37,170 bases of DNA from positions 1 through 37,170 of the forward strand of contig JAIPEL010000035.1 of the NCBI GenBank assembly GCA_021737185.1. The letters are read 5' to 3'. Of the stretch, positions 15,618-24,107 are shown piece by piece. Below the pieces are notes generated by a model. The model worked only from the letters and a program-made list of their open reading frames with translations. It ran no database searches and was not told the origin of the DNA. This DNA comes from Desulfobacterales bacterium (GTDB taxonomy: Bacteria > Desulfobacterota > Desulfobacteria > Desulfobacterales > CAFBRK01). The number at the start of each line of letters is the position of its first letter. Position 1 is the first letter of the stretch. The position numbers and the translations under genes are program-made.

Positions 15618-16355
15618 TCATGAGATCCACCGGCGCTTGATGTTCCATAGGCTGGCGACGAACAGAAAAACGCAGAAAGCGGTAAGCAGGGCCAGGTCCA
15701 GGGCAAACGGCATGGTGTGTCCGCCGTGCACAGCCCCGTGAAGCATATCGGCCCCGTAGGTCAAGGGAAGGGCGTAAGACAAGGGTTTGAGAAAAACGGG
15801 CAGCTTCTCGATGGGGAAAAAAAGCCCGCACAGAAAGATCATGGGGAAACGGAAGAAGTTGGAAAAGGTTTGCGCCTCGAACACCTCGCTCACCGCCACG
15901 GCGATGAACAGGCCCAGAAAGGTGGAGGCGACGGCGATCATGATCACTGCAGGCACGAAAACCCGCCAGGCGACCGCGGACAGGTCGGCCAGAAAAGCGG
16001 CAATCACCACAGGCACGAAAGCGTTGGCCACGCCGAACAGGATGGCCCCGCTGGTCTTGGCCAGCATCAGAAGTTCGAAGGGTATGGGGGCAAGAAGCAG
16101 CCGTTCGAAGGACCGGTTCTTTTTTTCGAAGGTGACGGTCACCGCCAGCATCGATGTGGTGCCGAAGAGAATGGAGACGGCCACCACCCCGGGAATCAGG
16201 GTGATGATGCTTTCGAGCCCCGCCCCGGACTTGATGAAGAACATGGTCGTCCAGGCCAGGGGGAAGATCAGCCCCCAACTGACATTGGGCGGCTTCAGGT
16301 AATAGGTCCGCATATCCTTTGCCAGAATATTCCAGAAAGCGATCCAGTACTTCAT
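15618..16355 (-). CDS. ABC-2 type permease
   Basis: A 245-aa membrane protein with six predicted helices, typical of ABC-2 (DrrB/NodJ-like) exporters. It carries the conserved cytoplasmic loop TFEKKNRSFERLLLAPIPFELLMLAKT and the LCGLFFPIEKLPVFLKPLSYALPLTYGADMLHGAVHGG segment that marks the family. Its start overlaps the ATPase stop by 4 bases (ATGA), so the two form one exporter. It is the last gene of the six-gene minus-strand operon. Confidence 0.9.
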   Translation of the reverse strand: MKYWIAFWNILAKDMRTYYLKPPNVSWGLIFPLAWTTMFFIKSGAGLESIITLIPGVVAVSILFGTTSMLAVTVTFEKKNRSFERLLLAPIPFELLMLAKTSGAILFGVANAFVPVVIAAFLADLSAVAWRVFVPAVIMIAVASTFLGLFIAVAVSEVFEAQTFSNFFRFPMIFLCGLFFPIEKLPVFLKPLSYALPLTYGADMLHGAVHGGHTMPFALDLALLTAFCVFLFVASLWNIKRRWIS

Positions 16356-17326
16356 CTGCCGGCTCCCATTTTTTCCTTTTCTTTTTGCATGGCTCCGGCT
16401 TCGATACCGGTGATCCGGACGAAAATGTCCTCCAGGGAAGGCCGCATTCTCCGTGCTTCAGAAACTTCCGCACCGCAATCCTCCAGAACGCGAACCAGCG
16501 GCCCGACCGGCACCGGATGGTCTGCCTCTACTCGAATTTTTCCCTGCCCCAGATTTTCGAAGTCTAAATCGGGGAAGGATTCAGAAAGCCTTCCCCGCAG
16601 ATCATCTTGAACGCCTTCAAATGAGATCCGGACCACGTACTTGTCCTTGAGGGGTTGAACCAGGTTTTCGACCGAATCGATTTGAACGATGCGCCCGGAA
16701 ACAATGAACGCAATCCGGCCGCAGAGTCTTTCTGCCTCCTCGATGTAATGGGTGGTCAGAAATATGGTGGTCCCGGTTCGATGAAGATCGGCCACCAGCT
16801 GTCTCAACTGCCGGGCGCTGGCCACGTCGATGCCCGTGGTCGGCTCGTCCAGGAACAGGATAGACGGCCGGTGGATGATTCCGGCGGCAATGGTGAGCTT
16901 GCGCTTCATGCCCTTGGAATAGCCGCCGAACTTTCGTTTTGCCGCACCGGTCAAGCCGAAGACGTCGAGAAGTTCCCGGGCACTGGCCTGCCTTTCGGAT
17001 TTGCCCATCCCATAGAGCGCCGCGCAGAAACAGAGGTTTTCGAAACCGGTAAGCTCCGGATACAGGTTGCTTTCGTCCGGCACCACGCCGACCAGGTGCT
17101 GGGCCGCCCTGGGATTGTTCGTGCAGTCGATGCCGCCGATGCGGATCGCCCCTGTGTTCGGCCGAGCCAGGCCGGTGAGCATGTTGATGGTGGTGGTCTT
17201 GCCCGCGCCGTTGGGGCCAAGGAAGCCGAACAGTTCCCCCTGCTCTACGGAAAAGGAGATTCCGGCAACCGCTTCGACTTTTTCGAAATGCTTGGCCAGA
17301 TTTTCAACAAAAATGGATTCGGTCAT
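16352..17326 (-). CDS. ABC transporter ATP-binding protein (DrrA/CcmA-like)
   Basis: A 324-aa ATPase partner of the ABC-2 permease. Walker A is GPNGAGKTT, the signature GYSKGMKRKL (a degenerate LSGGQ typical of this subfamily), Walker B ILFLDEPTTGID and the H-loop LTTHY. A C-terminal extension (VVRISFEGVQDDLRGRL... LEDIFVRITG) is the usual DUF4162-like tail of drug/lipid exporters. ATG 17326 has AAGGAT just upstream; the longer frame to 17362 overlaps the preceding gene. The substrate is unknown. Confidence 0.92.
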   Translation of the reverse strand: MTESIFVENLAKHFEKVEAVAGISFSVEQGELFGFLGPNGAGKTTTINMLTGLARPNTGAIRIGGIDCTNNPRAAQHLVGVVPDESNLYPELTGFENLCFCAALYGMGKSERQASARELLDVFGLTGAAKRKFGGYSKGMKRKLTIAAGIIHRPSILFLDEPTTGIDVASARQLRQLVADLHRTGTTIFLTTHYIEEAERLCGRIAFIVSGRIVQIDSVENLVQPLKDKYVVRISFEGVQDDLRGRLSESFPDLDFENLGQGKIRVEADHPVPVGPLVRVLEDCGAEVSEARRMRPSLEDIFVRITGIEAGAMQKEKEKMGAGR

Positions 17327-17340
17327 CGCGATCCTTTTCC

Positions 17341-18639
17341 TTAAAAATAATATCTCACCCAAATTTCCGGTCGCATTGCGTCAGGCTTTTCCCCGAATTC
17401 GGTATTGCTCGGCCCCACGGGAATGGCCACCCGAAAATTGAACTCGAAGTTGGTGACGCCCGTCCAGGTCATCCCGGGCTGCAGATTGAAGCTGAAATCC
17501 TGCAGATTGACGACAGCCGCCACCCAGGGATTGAAATACAGGATGTCCAGCGGCTCCTTCTGCGAGATCTTGAGATACCCGTAGTCCTCCCCGTAATTTC
17601 GCTGCTGATAATACGGCCTTGTGACTTGATCTGCGCGCTGCATCACCGAGGGATCGCCGCTCGCCTGCCACCGGTCGAAGGCCGCCTCCTGGTAGGCGAA
17701 AAAATCTTCCACCTCGCTTCGGTCGTAGCCGCCGCCGTTGTGGTAGTATTCGACGATGAAGGTGGTGTCGATTGCATTGAGATAGCGCACCCCGGCCAGC
17801 CAACTGATCTGGTCCTCCCTCGTATGCCGGACGCTTCCGGCGGCATCCAACAACACATGCGGCACATCCTCCCGGAAGGCAAGCTCCCCGTGGACTTCGA
17901 TGTTTTCGGCCAGGTTCTTGGCAAAATCGAACCCGAAACTCCGGGGCTGCTCCTGGCCGTCGAAATAGATGAAATCGAGGTCCGTGTCATACCACAACAG
18001 GTAGAGCTTGATCGCAGCGTTCAAATCGCCTTCTTCCCCAAGATCTTCGTTGCCCCAGTCTTCGATAACCGGAAGCAGCAGGCCCGTCAGGCCGATGTTG
18101 GCCAGACGACCGGCGGTGAAGCTTCTGATCAGATCCAGCCCCAACAGGGGCCGTCCCTCCAGGTTCAGGGCCGGATCGTCCGGGTCCTTGGGCCGGTTGA
18201 GAAATCCGGCCGGATTCCAGGCATAGCCCTTTCCCCACAGAATCTGTTTTTTACCTGCATCCAGGGTCAACTGGGCGGTGGGGGTCAAGGAGGCATAGCC
18301 CTCGTAGATCTCGTTGTCCCACTCATCGGTTTCATAGGCGTCGACAAACTGGTGGTGGGTGAGCAGGTTGGCCTGGAAAATCCCCTGCCGGTAGCTTCCA
18401 GAAAGCTCCAGAAGGGCCCGCCATTCATGCGTGTCGGATCCGGGAGCATCCCGGTAATAATTGAGCCGGTACCGCGCCGAATCTTCATCCAGGCGGTGGT
18501 AGATGTAGCGTCCTTCCAGCCGGCCGCCGATGGTATACGGTTTGGTTTCGGCCTGGGGGATGGAAAAATCGTATTCTCCAGCGGCGGCCGTTCCCCCCAA
18601 TACGACCAGCAGCGCCAGAAGACCGGTCCGAAGCACCAT
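17341..18639 (-). CDS. Outer-membrane beta-barrel protein (DUF1302/alginate-porin-like)
   Basis: A 432-aa exported protein. The signal peptide is MVLRTGLLALLVVLGGTAAAG. The mature part has alternating aromatic beta-strands (TIGGRLEGRYIYHRL, ISWLAGVRYLNAIDTTFIVEYY, FEFNFRVAIPVG) and ends in WVRYYF, with the C-terminal Phe recognised by the BAM complex. GKKQILWGKGYAWNPAGFLNRPKDPDDP resembles the conserved block of barrels that accompany LolA-like carriers. It lies between the LolA-like gene (3-base gap) and the second ABC ATPase (14 bases), which places it in an export path from inner to outer membrane. Confidence 0.8.
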   Translation of the reverse strand: MVLRTGLLALLVVLGGTAAAGEYDFSIPQAETKPYTIGGRLEGRYIYHRLDEDSARYRLNYYRDAPGSDTHEWRALLELSGSYRQGIFQANLLTHHQFVDAYETDEWDNEIYEGYASLTPTAQLTLDAGKKQILWGKGYAWNPAGFLNRPKDPDDPALNLEGRPLLGLDLIRSFTAGRLANIGLTGLLLPVIEDWGNEDLGEEGDLNAAIKLYLLWYDTDLDFIYFDGQEQPRSFGFDFAKNLAENIEVHGELAFREDVPHVLLDAAGSVRHTREDQISWLAGVRYLNAIDTTFIVEYYHNGGGYDRSEVEDFFAYQEAAFDRWQASGDPSVMQRADQVTRPYYQQRNYGEDYGYLKISQKEPLDILYFNPWVAAVVNLQDFSFNLQPGMTWTGVTNFEFNFRVAIPVGPSNTEFGEKPDAMRPEIWVRYYF

Positions 18640-18642
18640 GGC

Positions 18643-19398
18643 TCAGCGCAGATCCTTTACCCTGGGCAGATAGTTCAAGGTGAAGACTTCATCGGGCAGA
18701 CTGCGTTTTTTCAGGTTCGCTGAAATCATGATGGATCGGTACCCCTTGTAAAGAGGGCTGTCGGTTTCCATCACCGCAGGACGCACCACGCCGTCTCCGA
18801 TGTCCTTGACCTCCGTAAAGTGCAGGGTCTTGATGAGCATGCCGGTGGCGGCGTAGCAGTCGATCCGCGACGGTACCAGCTCCTTTTTCAGGACCCACAT
18901 CTTGAGACGGTCGTAGGCGACGGCCCCGGTTTTGGCCTTGAGTTCCAGCAGATGTTGCCCCTGGTCTTCGGAAAGATCCACCACGTCGTATTCGACGCTG
19001 TAGTCCAGGCGCATGATGTCGGCGTTGTTGAAAACGCCGCCCACCACCGACTGCATGCTGGTGATACGGATCGGTTTTCCCACATTGGGAATGTAGAGCC
19101 ACATGTTGTCGCCCAGGCGCAAAGTGGCACGGCCCTCTTCACTGGCCGGCGAAACGAACAGGGTCACCACTTTGTCCCTGTCTTTCTTCAAAAACCAGAG
19201 CACGAACTCCTTTTTCTTCCCTTCCGGCTCGATGTTGATGATCTTGCGGTACATCTCCAGATCGCCCGGCTGAAGGTTGTTGTCCACCTGCTCCAATATC
19301 TGCGGACCCGCCAGCGGTTCGCAGAGTCCGCCAATGGGCGCCGCAATTATGGAGAGAAGGCAGACCGCTGCTACCATCAAAGATGTTTTATAATTCAT
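18643..19398 (-). CDS. LolA-like periplasmic carrier (outer membrane lipoprotein-sorting protein)
   Basis: A 251-aa periplasmic protein with signal peptide MNYKTSLMVAAVCLLSIIAAP. The mature part follows the LolA/LolB-like fold family COG2834: repeated long strands with MYRKIINIEPEGKKKEFVLWFLKKDRDKVVTLFVSPASEEGRATLRLGDNMWLYIPNVGKPIRI and SMQSVVGGVFNNADIM. Such proteins carry a hydrophobic ligand (lipid or lipoprotein) across the periplasm. The start at 19398 has GGAG 6 bases upstream; an in-frame ATG 12 bases earlier would include that Shine-Dalgarno. It sits directly after the LolE-like permease. Confidence 0.85.
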   Translation of the reverse strand: MNYKTSLMVAAVCLLSIIAAPIGGLCEPLAGPQILEQVDNNLQPGDLEMYRKIINIEPEGKKKEFVLWFLKKDRDKVVTLFVSPASEEGRATLRLGDNMWLYIPNVGKPIRITSMQSVVGGVFNNADIMRLDYSVEYDVVDLSEDQGQHLLELKAKTGAVAYDRLKMWVLKKELVPSRIDCYAATGMLIKTLHFTEVKDIGDGVVRPAVMETDSPLYKGYRSIMISANLKKRSLPDEVFTLNYLPRVKDLR

Positions 19399-19419
19399 TG
19401 CAGACTCCATTGAAAATTA

Positions 19420-20670
19420 TTAAACATGACGCAGCGCCTCCACCGGCTCCAGCCTGGCCGCCTTGGCCGCCGGCTGCAAACTGGCCAGGATCGAGACTCC
19501 CAGCACGATGAGGCAGGCCGAAACAACCTCGCCGGGGGCAACAGAAGGGGCCAGGGCAAAAACCTGGTTGGCGCCCCCGAAAGCGACCTCGACACCGGTC
19601 AGGTTCAATATCCATAGCACGGCCAGACCGATGGCCGCACCGGAAAGGGCGCTGACCAGCCCCAGGCAGAACCCTTCGGCCACGAACAATGCCATGATCC
19701 GGCCCGGCCGGGTGCCCATGGCAGCCAGGGTGCCGATTTCGCGGACCCTTTCGTAAACGCTCATCATCATGACGTTGAGCACGCTGATCAACACGACAGC
19801 GATCAGGATCACCTTGATGCCCAGGGTCATGACGTCGATCATGCGAACGACGTTGTAAAACGGGGTGAGCTGGTCCCACGTGTGAAGCTCGAACATCGGC
19901 TGGTTCTGTTTGTTGGTGATCAGCTCCAGGGCGGCACGCAGGCGCTCGGCCACGGCCGTCAGTTGGTCGAAGTTCTTCGCTCGAACCGCCACTTCGCTGA
20001 TCTCCGGGGTTTCCATGCGCAGCAGGACGGCGGCGTCCTCGATGTGCAGGTAGCCGTCCCGGCCGCCCGGCCCCATCAGGCTTTCCACCAAACCGGTTAC
20101 CTTGAACGTCATTCCGTTGACCGACCCGTCCTTGTTGTTGGCCACCAGGACGATCGTGTCGCCGGTTTTGACCGCCATGCCCTTGGCCAGGACCTCCGGC
20201 AACAGCACCTCTCCCTTTTTAAGGAGCGTATTTTCATCGGAAGCCTCCTTGATCCGGGAAGCCAGAAGCGGCACGACCGCCTGCTCTTTTGCCGGGTCGA
20301 CGCCGTTGAGGCGCACGTTGGTGGTCTGAGCGTAATTGCTCAGCATGGCACCGAGTTTGATGCGGGGGGAAAACGCCTCCACGCCGTCGGTTCGTGTCAG
20401 AATGTCTGAAAGCGTTTCGAACGCCTTGGGCGGCAGCATCCGGTCCAGGGGAAGATTGTCGACACTGGCCATGTAGCCTTTGCGGTGCACCTGGAGATGG
20501 CTGAGGACCGCATCGGTGATCTGCCCCACGATGGCCCGCTTGAACGAACCGCTCAAGCCGACGAACACGATTACCGCCACCACGCCCACGGCGATCAGCA
20601 TGCCCGTCAGCAGGGTTCGGCGCTTGTAACGCAGGAGGTTTTTCATCGACAGGCGCAGGACCTTAAGCAT
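19420..20670 (-). CDS. FtsX/MacB-type ABC permease (LolC/E-like)
   Basis: A 416-aa inner-membrane permease with the four-helix MacB/LolE topology. An N-terminal helix (RTLLTGMLIAVGVVAVIVFVGLSG) is followed by a large periplasmic domain of about 220 residues and three C-terminal helices, including VILIAVVLISVLNVMMMSVYERVREIGTLAAMGTRPGRI, the conserved FtsX domain with the coupling helix. It overlaps its ATPase by 8 bases. It would extract a lipid or lipoprotein and pass it to the LolA-like carrier next door; the ligand is inferred, not shown. Confidence 0.92.
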   Translation of the reverse strand: MLKVLRLSMKNLLRYKRRTLLTGMLIAVGVVAVIVFVGLSGSFKRAIVGQITDAVLSHLQVHRKGYMASVDNLPLDRMLPPKAFETLSDILTRTDGVEAFSPRIKLGAMLSNYAQTTNVRLNGVDPAKEQAVVPLLASRIKEASDENTLLKKGEVLLPEVLAKGMAVKTGDTIVLVANNKDGSVNGMTFKVTGLVESLMGPGGRDGYLHIEDAAVLLRMETPEISEVAVRAKNFDQLTAVAERLRAALELITNKQNQPMFELHTWDQLTPFYNVVRMIDVMTLGIKVILIAVVLISVLNVMMMSVYERVREIGTLAAMGTRPGRIMALFVAEGFCLGLVSALSGAAIGLAVLWILNLTGVEVAFGGANQVFALAPSVAPGEVVSACLIVLGVSILASLQPAAKAARLEPVEALRHV

Positions 20671-21370
20671 GATGCGCCTCCTTTCCGACGGCAGGTCCGT
20701 CGATCAACCGGCCGTCTTCCAGGTGAAAGGTCACCTCCGCCTGGTCCATGATCCGGGGATCGTGGGTGGAGAACACGAACGTGGTGCCGAATTCGTCGCG
20801 CATCTGCTTCATCAATTCCACCACCTTGTGCGCCGTTGCCCCGTCCAGGTTTGCGGTGGGCTCGTCGGCCAGGACCAGGGCAGGCTTGCCCACTAAGGCC
20901 CGGCCGATGGCGACGCGCTGCTTCTGGCCGCCGGACAGCTGGGCCGGGTATTTGCCGGCCTGGTCAGCCATTCCAACGGCCGCCAGCACACGGTCCACCG
21001 CCGGTTTGTGTTCGCCCTTGGGCACATCGCGGATCATCAAAAGAGGATATTCCACGTTTTCGTACACCGTGAGCACCGGCAGCAGATTGAAGTCCTGGAA
21101 CACAAAACCCAGGGTTTTCCCCCTGAATTCGGCGCTCTCGCGACGGCCCATGGGGCCGATCGCCCGGCCGGCTACGGTCACTTCTCCCTGGCTGGGGCGA
21201 TCCAGGCAGCCGATCAGGTTCAACGCGGTGGTCTTTCCGCTGCCCGAGGGCCCCACCAGGGCGGTGAATGCCCCCTGTGAAATGCTCAGGCTGACATGAT
21301 CAAGGGCGGCCACATCCACTTCGCCCATTCGGTAGGTTTTCGAAACGTTTTCAAAAAGTACGATGTCCAT
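20663..21370 (-). CDS. LolD/MacB-like ABC ATPase
   Basis: A 235-aa ATPase. Walker A is GPSGSGKTT, followed by the Q-loop FVFQDFNLLPVLTVYENVEYPL, signature LSGGQKQRVAIGRALVGKP, Walker B LVLADEPTANLD and the H-loop FVFSTHDPRI. This is the standard LolD/FtsE/MacB type that energises FtsX-fold permeases. It is the first gene of the six-gene operon, with about 264 bases of non-coding DNA upstream. Confidence 0.93.
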   Translation of the reverse strand: MDIVLFENVSKTYRMGEVDVAALDHVSLSISQGAFTALVGPSGSGKTTALNLIGCLDRPSQGEVTVAGRAIGPMGRRESAEFRGKTLGFVFQDFNLLPVLTVYENVEYPLLMIRDVPKGEHKPAVDRVLAAVGMADQAGKYPAQLSGGQKQRVAIGRALVGKPALVLADEPTANLDGATAHKVVELMKQMRDEFGTTFVFSTHDPRIMDQAEVTFHLEDGRLIDGPAVGKEAHHA

Positions 21371-21464
21371 CGGGGTCGTTTCCTTCCTCGTCGATTTGAT
21401 GGATGTTCACGGCCGCCATAACTGCATCTACCGTGCCATTGCCGGGGCTGCCCGTCAAAGACCG

Positions 21465-21487
21465 CGGGGTTTATCAGACAAACCCCG
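21465..21487. repeat. Hairpin in the leader of the Lol-like operon
   Basis: Perfect 8-base arms CGGGGTTT and AAACCCCG around ATCAGAC, about 95 bases before the lolD-like start. There is no T-run on either side, so it does not look like an intrinsic terminator. The rest of 21371-21634 shows no gene; the minus strand has a run of eight T near 21606-21613 after the MOT1 gene that might end that transcript. Confidence 0.4.
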
Positions 21488-21634
21488 TCTCGATCGGAAA
21501 AACAGGCTACTCCAGGCATTTTCGCAAGGCCCCCGAAAACGGCTGACAAGGCCACCATGACCGCCGGGCAATCGTATAAAAAGTATCCACTTGCCGATGC
21601 TCGTGGAAAAAAAATACCCGATCCATCCATGAGG

Positions 21635-22831
21635 TCAGACAGACAACTTTTCCCACCGGAGAAGCTGGGCCACGACCATCCCGGCGATAAAACCGGCCGC
21701 CAGGTTCGAAGCCAGGGTGATGCCCAGGATCAATGTCGCAATGAAGTAGTCTTTGCGGTTGTCCAGGTCCATGATGGTCAATGTGAGCTGTGCGCCGGCA
21801 AAAAGGAGCAAGACCCCCAGAATCGACATGGGAAGCAAATTGAGCAGATCCACGATATGGTTGCCAAGCAAAATCGCCAGGACGACAAAAAACATTCCGA
21901 TCATCAGGTTGGAGCCGGCCGTTCGGGCTCCGAATCGATAATGCGCCGCCAGCCCTCCAGCGCCGTGGCACATTGGCATACCGCCCAGGCAAAAGCTGAA
22001 AAAATTGGCCAACGCCATGCTGACGCAGACGCTTCGGTTGGTTACCTTGGCCGACCGGGACCCGAAATACTCTTTTGACAGATCGGTGTACGCCAGCACT
22101 GCGTTTCCCAGGGACATCGGAAGCTGTGGCAGCACCAGGGCAAACAGGGCAAAGGTAAAGTCCGCCTTTTCCGGAAACCCGAAGGGAAGAATCTCCGGCA
22201 GGTAAATACCAATGGGTCCACCCAGATCGACCCTGGCGCCCAAAACCAGGCCGACGACGAGTCCTCCTGCAACCACGATCAGGCCGGCCGGAAATCTTTT
22301 GTTGTCCAGGAGGAGCAGGGTCACGATCCCGGCAAGGGCACCGATCAGGAGACTGATGGGAACGGGGCCGATGGATTGAATGGCAAGATACGGTTCCACC
22401 GCCTGTTGAAGGGCCTGGTATTTGGAGGTTCCGATCATGAATTTGACGCCGCCGGAGATCAGCAGCGCCCCGGTGGAAAGCTGCACCCCGCGGATAACCG
22501 ATTTGGGCGTGATCTTCCGGATCACATCGATGGCCCCAGTCAGCCCGACGACCAGCAGAAAGACTCCCATCAGCAGGGACGATGCCAGTATCTGGTCCGG
22601 GCTCATGGCGGTGGCAATGGCGTAGGCGCCGATCACCTTCATCGGCTGGACCGGGACCGTGACCCCGTAATAGATCCCCGATAAGACATAGAAAACGCCG
22701 ATGCTCAAAAACAGGCCCATGGGGCTGAGCCCATTGAACAGCACCATGGCAATGGCGATCGGAAGAAGGGTGCCAAGATCGCCCAACGATCCGGCCAGCT
22801 CCATCCGATTGAATTTGAACCGTTCGGACAT
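21635..22831 (-). CDS. MOT1-type molybdate/sulfate transporter
   Basis: A 398-aa polytopic membrane protein of the MOT1 family (distant SulP relatives that import molybdate or sulfate). The N-terminal signature MELAGSLGDLGTLLPIAIAMVLFNGLSPMGLFLSIGVFY and the repeated PVQPMKVIGAYAIA and LPQLPMSLGNAVLAYTDLSKEYFG blocks are typical, as is MPMCHGAGGLAAHYRFGART. GGGAG precedes ATG 22831; the open frame to 22888 covers the end of the TSUP gene and is not needed. The gap to TSUP is 13 bases, so both are under the ArsR gene's promoter. Confidence 0.88.
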   Translation of the reverse strand: MSERFKFNRMELAGSLGDLGTLLPIAIAMVLFNGLSPMGLFLSIGVFYVLSGIYYGVTVPVQPMKVIGAYAIATAMSPDQILASSLLMGVFLLVVGLTGAIDVIRKITPKSVIRGVQLSTGALLISGGVKFMIGTSKYQALQQAVEPYLAIQSIGPVPISLLIGALAGIVTLLLLDNKRFPAGLIVVAGGLVVGLVLGARVDLGGPIGIYLPEILPFGFPEKADFTFALFALVLPQLPMSLGNAVLAYTDLSKEYFGSRSAKVTNRSVCVSMALANFFSFCLGGMPMCHGAGGLAAHYRFGARTAGSNLMIGMFFVVLAILLGNHIVDLLNLLPMSILGVLLLFAGAQLTLTIMDLDNRKDYFIATLILGITLASNLAAGFIAGMVVAQLLRWEKLSV

Positions 22832-22844
22832 GGATTCTCCCTGT

Positions 22845-23603
22845 TTAATGAGAAACGGCCTGGTGAAGCAGTTTTGCGCACAAAGCAAACAGGATGATGC
22901 TGAACATGATCCGTATGATGCTGCCCTTGAGGCGGGTGCTCATGATCCTTGCCCCGGCCTGGCCGCCGGCAAAGGAGGCCACCGCCGCGGGCAGGATAAA
23001 GAACCAGTCGATTTCGGCCATGGAAGCATACCCCAGAAAGCCGCTCAAAGAAGAGAAGCACACGATGAAGGTCGACGTGGCGGCGGCGATTTTCGTTGGT
23101 GTTTTCAGCAGGTAGATCAGAAGCGGCACGATAAACACGCCCCCGCCGATACCCAGCATCCCGCCGACAAGGCCGATGGCGGCGCCGATGGCAACACCGC
23201 CTACGATTTTTTTGGATCTCGACAGATCCTCACCGGATGTTTCCACCGGGGGCGGCATCAGCATCCGGACGCCGGCCAAGGCCAGCACGACGGCCATGGC
23301 AATCAGAAATGGCTGCACGTCGATATGAATATTCAGGTAGGATCCGACCGGGGCCGCAAGAGTCGATGAAACGATCAGCGGAACGGCAAGGGAAAAATCC
23401 ACCATATTTTTCCGCGAATACGCAAAAGCGGCAGAGGCGGCGGCGATTAGATTCAAGAACAGCGAGGCGGAGGCCGCCTCGAATTTGGCAAACCCGAGCA
23501 GCACAAAAAGAGGGGAAAAAATAAGCCCCCCGCCGAGGCCGACCATTGTCAGCATCAGGGAAATGAAGAAAATGGCAACAATCAGGATCACGGTGACGGT
23601 CAT
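22845..23603 (-). CDS. TSUP family transporter (TauE/SafE)
   Basis: A 252-aa membrane protein with eight predicted helices in two repeats, each carrying the family GxGGGxxxxP motif: VGLGGGLIFSPLFVLLG near the N terminus and LGIGGGVFIVPLLIYLL in the second half. TSUP proteins move sulfite, thiosulfate, sulfonates or sulfoacetate. Its place between an ArsR regulator with a Cys-rich partner and an oxyanion transporter points to a sulfur compound as substrate (inference). Confidence 0.9.
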   Translation of the reverse strand: MTVTVILIVAIFFISLMLTMVGLGGGLIFSPLFVLLGFAKFEAASASLFLNLIAAASAAFAYSRKNMVDFSLAVPLIVSSTLAAPVGSYLNIHIDVQPFLIAMAVVLALAGVRMLMPPPVETSGEDLSRSKKIVGGVAIGAAIGLVGGMLGIGGGVFIVPLLIYLLKTPTKIAAATSTFIVCFSSLSGFLGYASMAEIDWFFILPAAVASFAGGQAGARIMSTRLKGSIIRIMFSIILFALCAKLLHQAVSH

Positions 23604-23627
23604 GGCCTCGGCGGGAATTATTCGCGT

Positions 23628-23768
23628 TTATTCCTTTTCAGAGGGGCAATCTTCCCCTGCGCAGGGGTGCCCGCCGCTGTCTCCGTGGCACTCCTTGATC
23701 TGTTCCGGGGCGCAGGTCTCCGGTTTGTCTTTCAGTTTGTCGAGCTGCTGGCAACAGTTCTGACACAT
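23628..23768 (-). CDS. Cys-rich 46-aa peptide from internal in-frame start
   Basis: Inside the arsR frame, AAGGAGG (plus-strand 23774-23780) lies 5 bases before ATG 23768, the best Shine-Dalgarno in the operon. The peptide MCQNCCQQLDKLKDKPE... has eight Cys in C-x-x-C-C and spaced pairs and ends CPSEKE. It would be translated in the same frame and share the stop of the ArsR ORF. It resembles small metal- or sulfur-binding peptides, but I recognise no family. Confidence 0.55.
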   Translation of the reverse strand: MCQNCCQQLDKLKDKPETCAPEQIKECHGDSGGHPCAGEDCPSEKE

Positions 23769-24107
23769 CGCGTCCTCCTTTTGTTGAGTGGTGTTGGCCG
23801 GAAATTCATTGATCCGCCAGCAAAAAATTTCCCGGTATTCGGATGTTTCCACAAGCTTCTGCAGCTTTTCGGCGATCTGACTCAAAGCCTTTTTGTCTAC
23901 CATGTAGTGGACCCAATAGCCGCGCTTTTCTCCTTTTACCAGACCGGCTTCCCGCAATATTTTCAGATGCTGGGATACGGCCGGCGTCGAGACCCCGAGT
24001 TGGGCGGCCAAGGCCCCGACGCAAAGATCGCCGGCCATGAGCAGTTGCAGAATCCTGAACCGCTTCTCGTCGGCCAAGACTTTCAAGGATTTTACCAGTG
24101 ATTCCAT
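23628..24107 (-). CDS. ArsR-family regulator with Cys-rich C-terminal extension
   Basis: A 159-aa protein. Residues 1-90 are an ArsR winged helix (KVLADEKRFRILQLLMAGDLCVGALAAQLGVSTPAVSQHLKILREAGLVKGEKRGYWVHY) with a single Cys in the helix that often senses metals or persulfide. After about residue 100 the frame runs on into a very Cys-rich tail (MCQNCCQQ, CAPEQIKECHG, HPCAGEDCP; eight Cys) that ordinary ArsR proteins lack. A strong Shine-Dalgarno inside the gene suggests the tail is also, or only, made as a separate peptide. ATG 24107 was chosen over a TTG nine bases upstream. It is first gene of the operon with TSUP and MOT1. Confidence 0.85.
   Translation of the reverse strand: MESLVKSLKVLADEKRFRILQLLMAGDLCVGALAAQLGVSTPAVSQHLKILREAGLVKGEKRGYWVHYMVDKKALSQIAEKLQKLVETSEYREIFCWRINEFPANTTQQKEDAMCQNCCQQLDKLKDKPETCAPEQIKECHGDSGGHPCAGEDCPSEKE

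Noticed and set aside
21465..21487. Intrinsic terminator
   Set aside because: The hairpin is perfect but no T-run follows on either strand.
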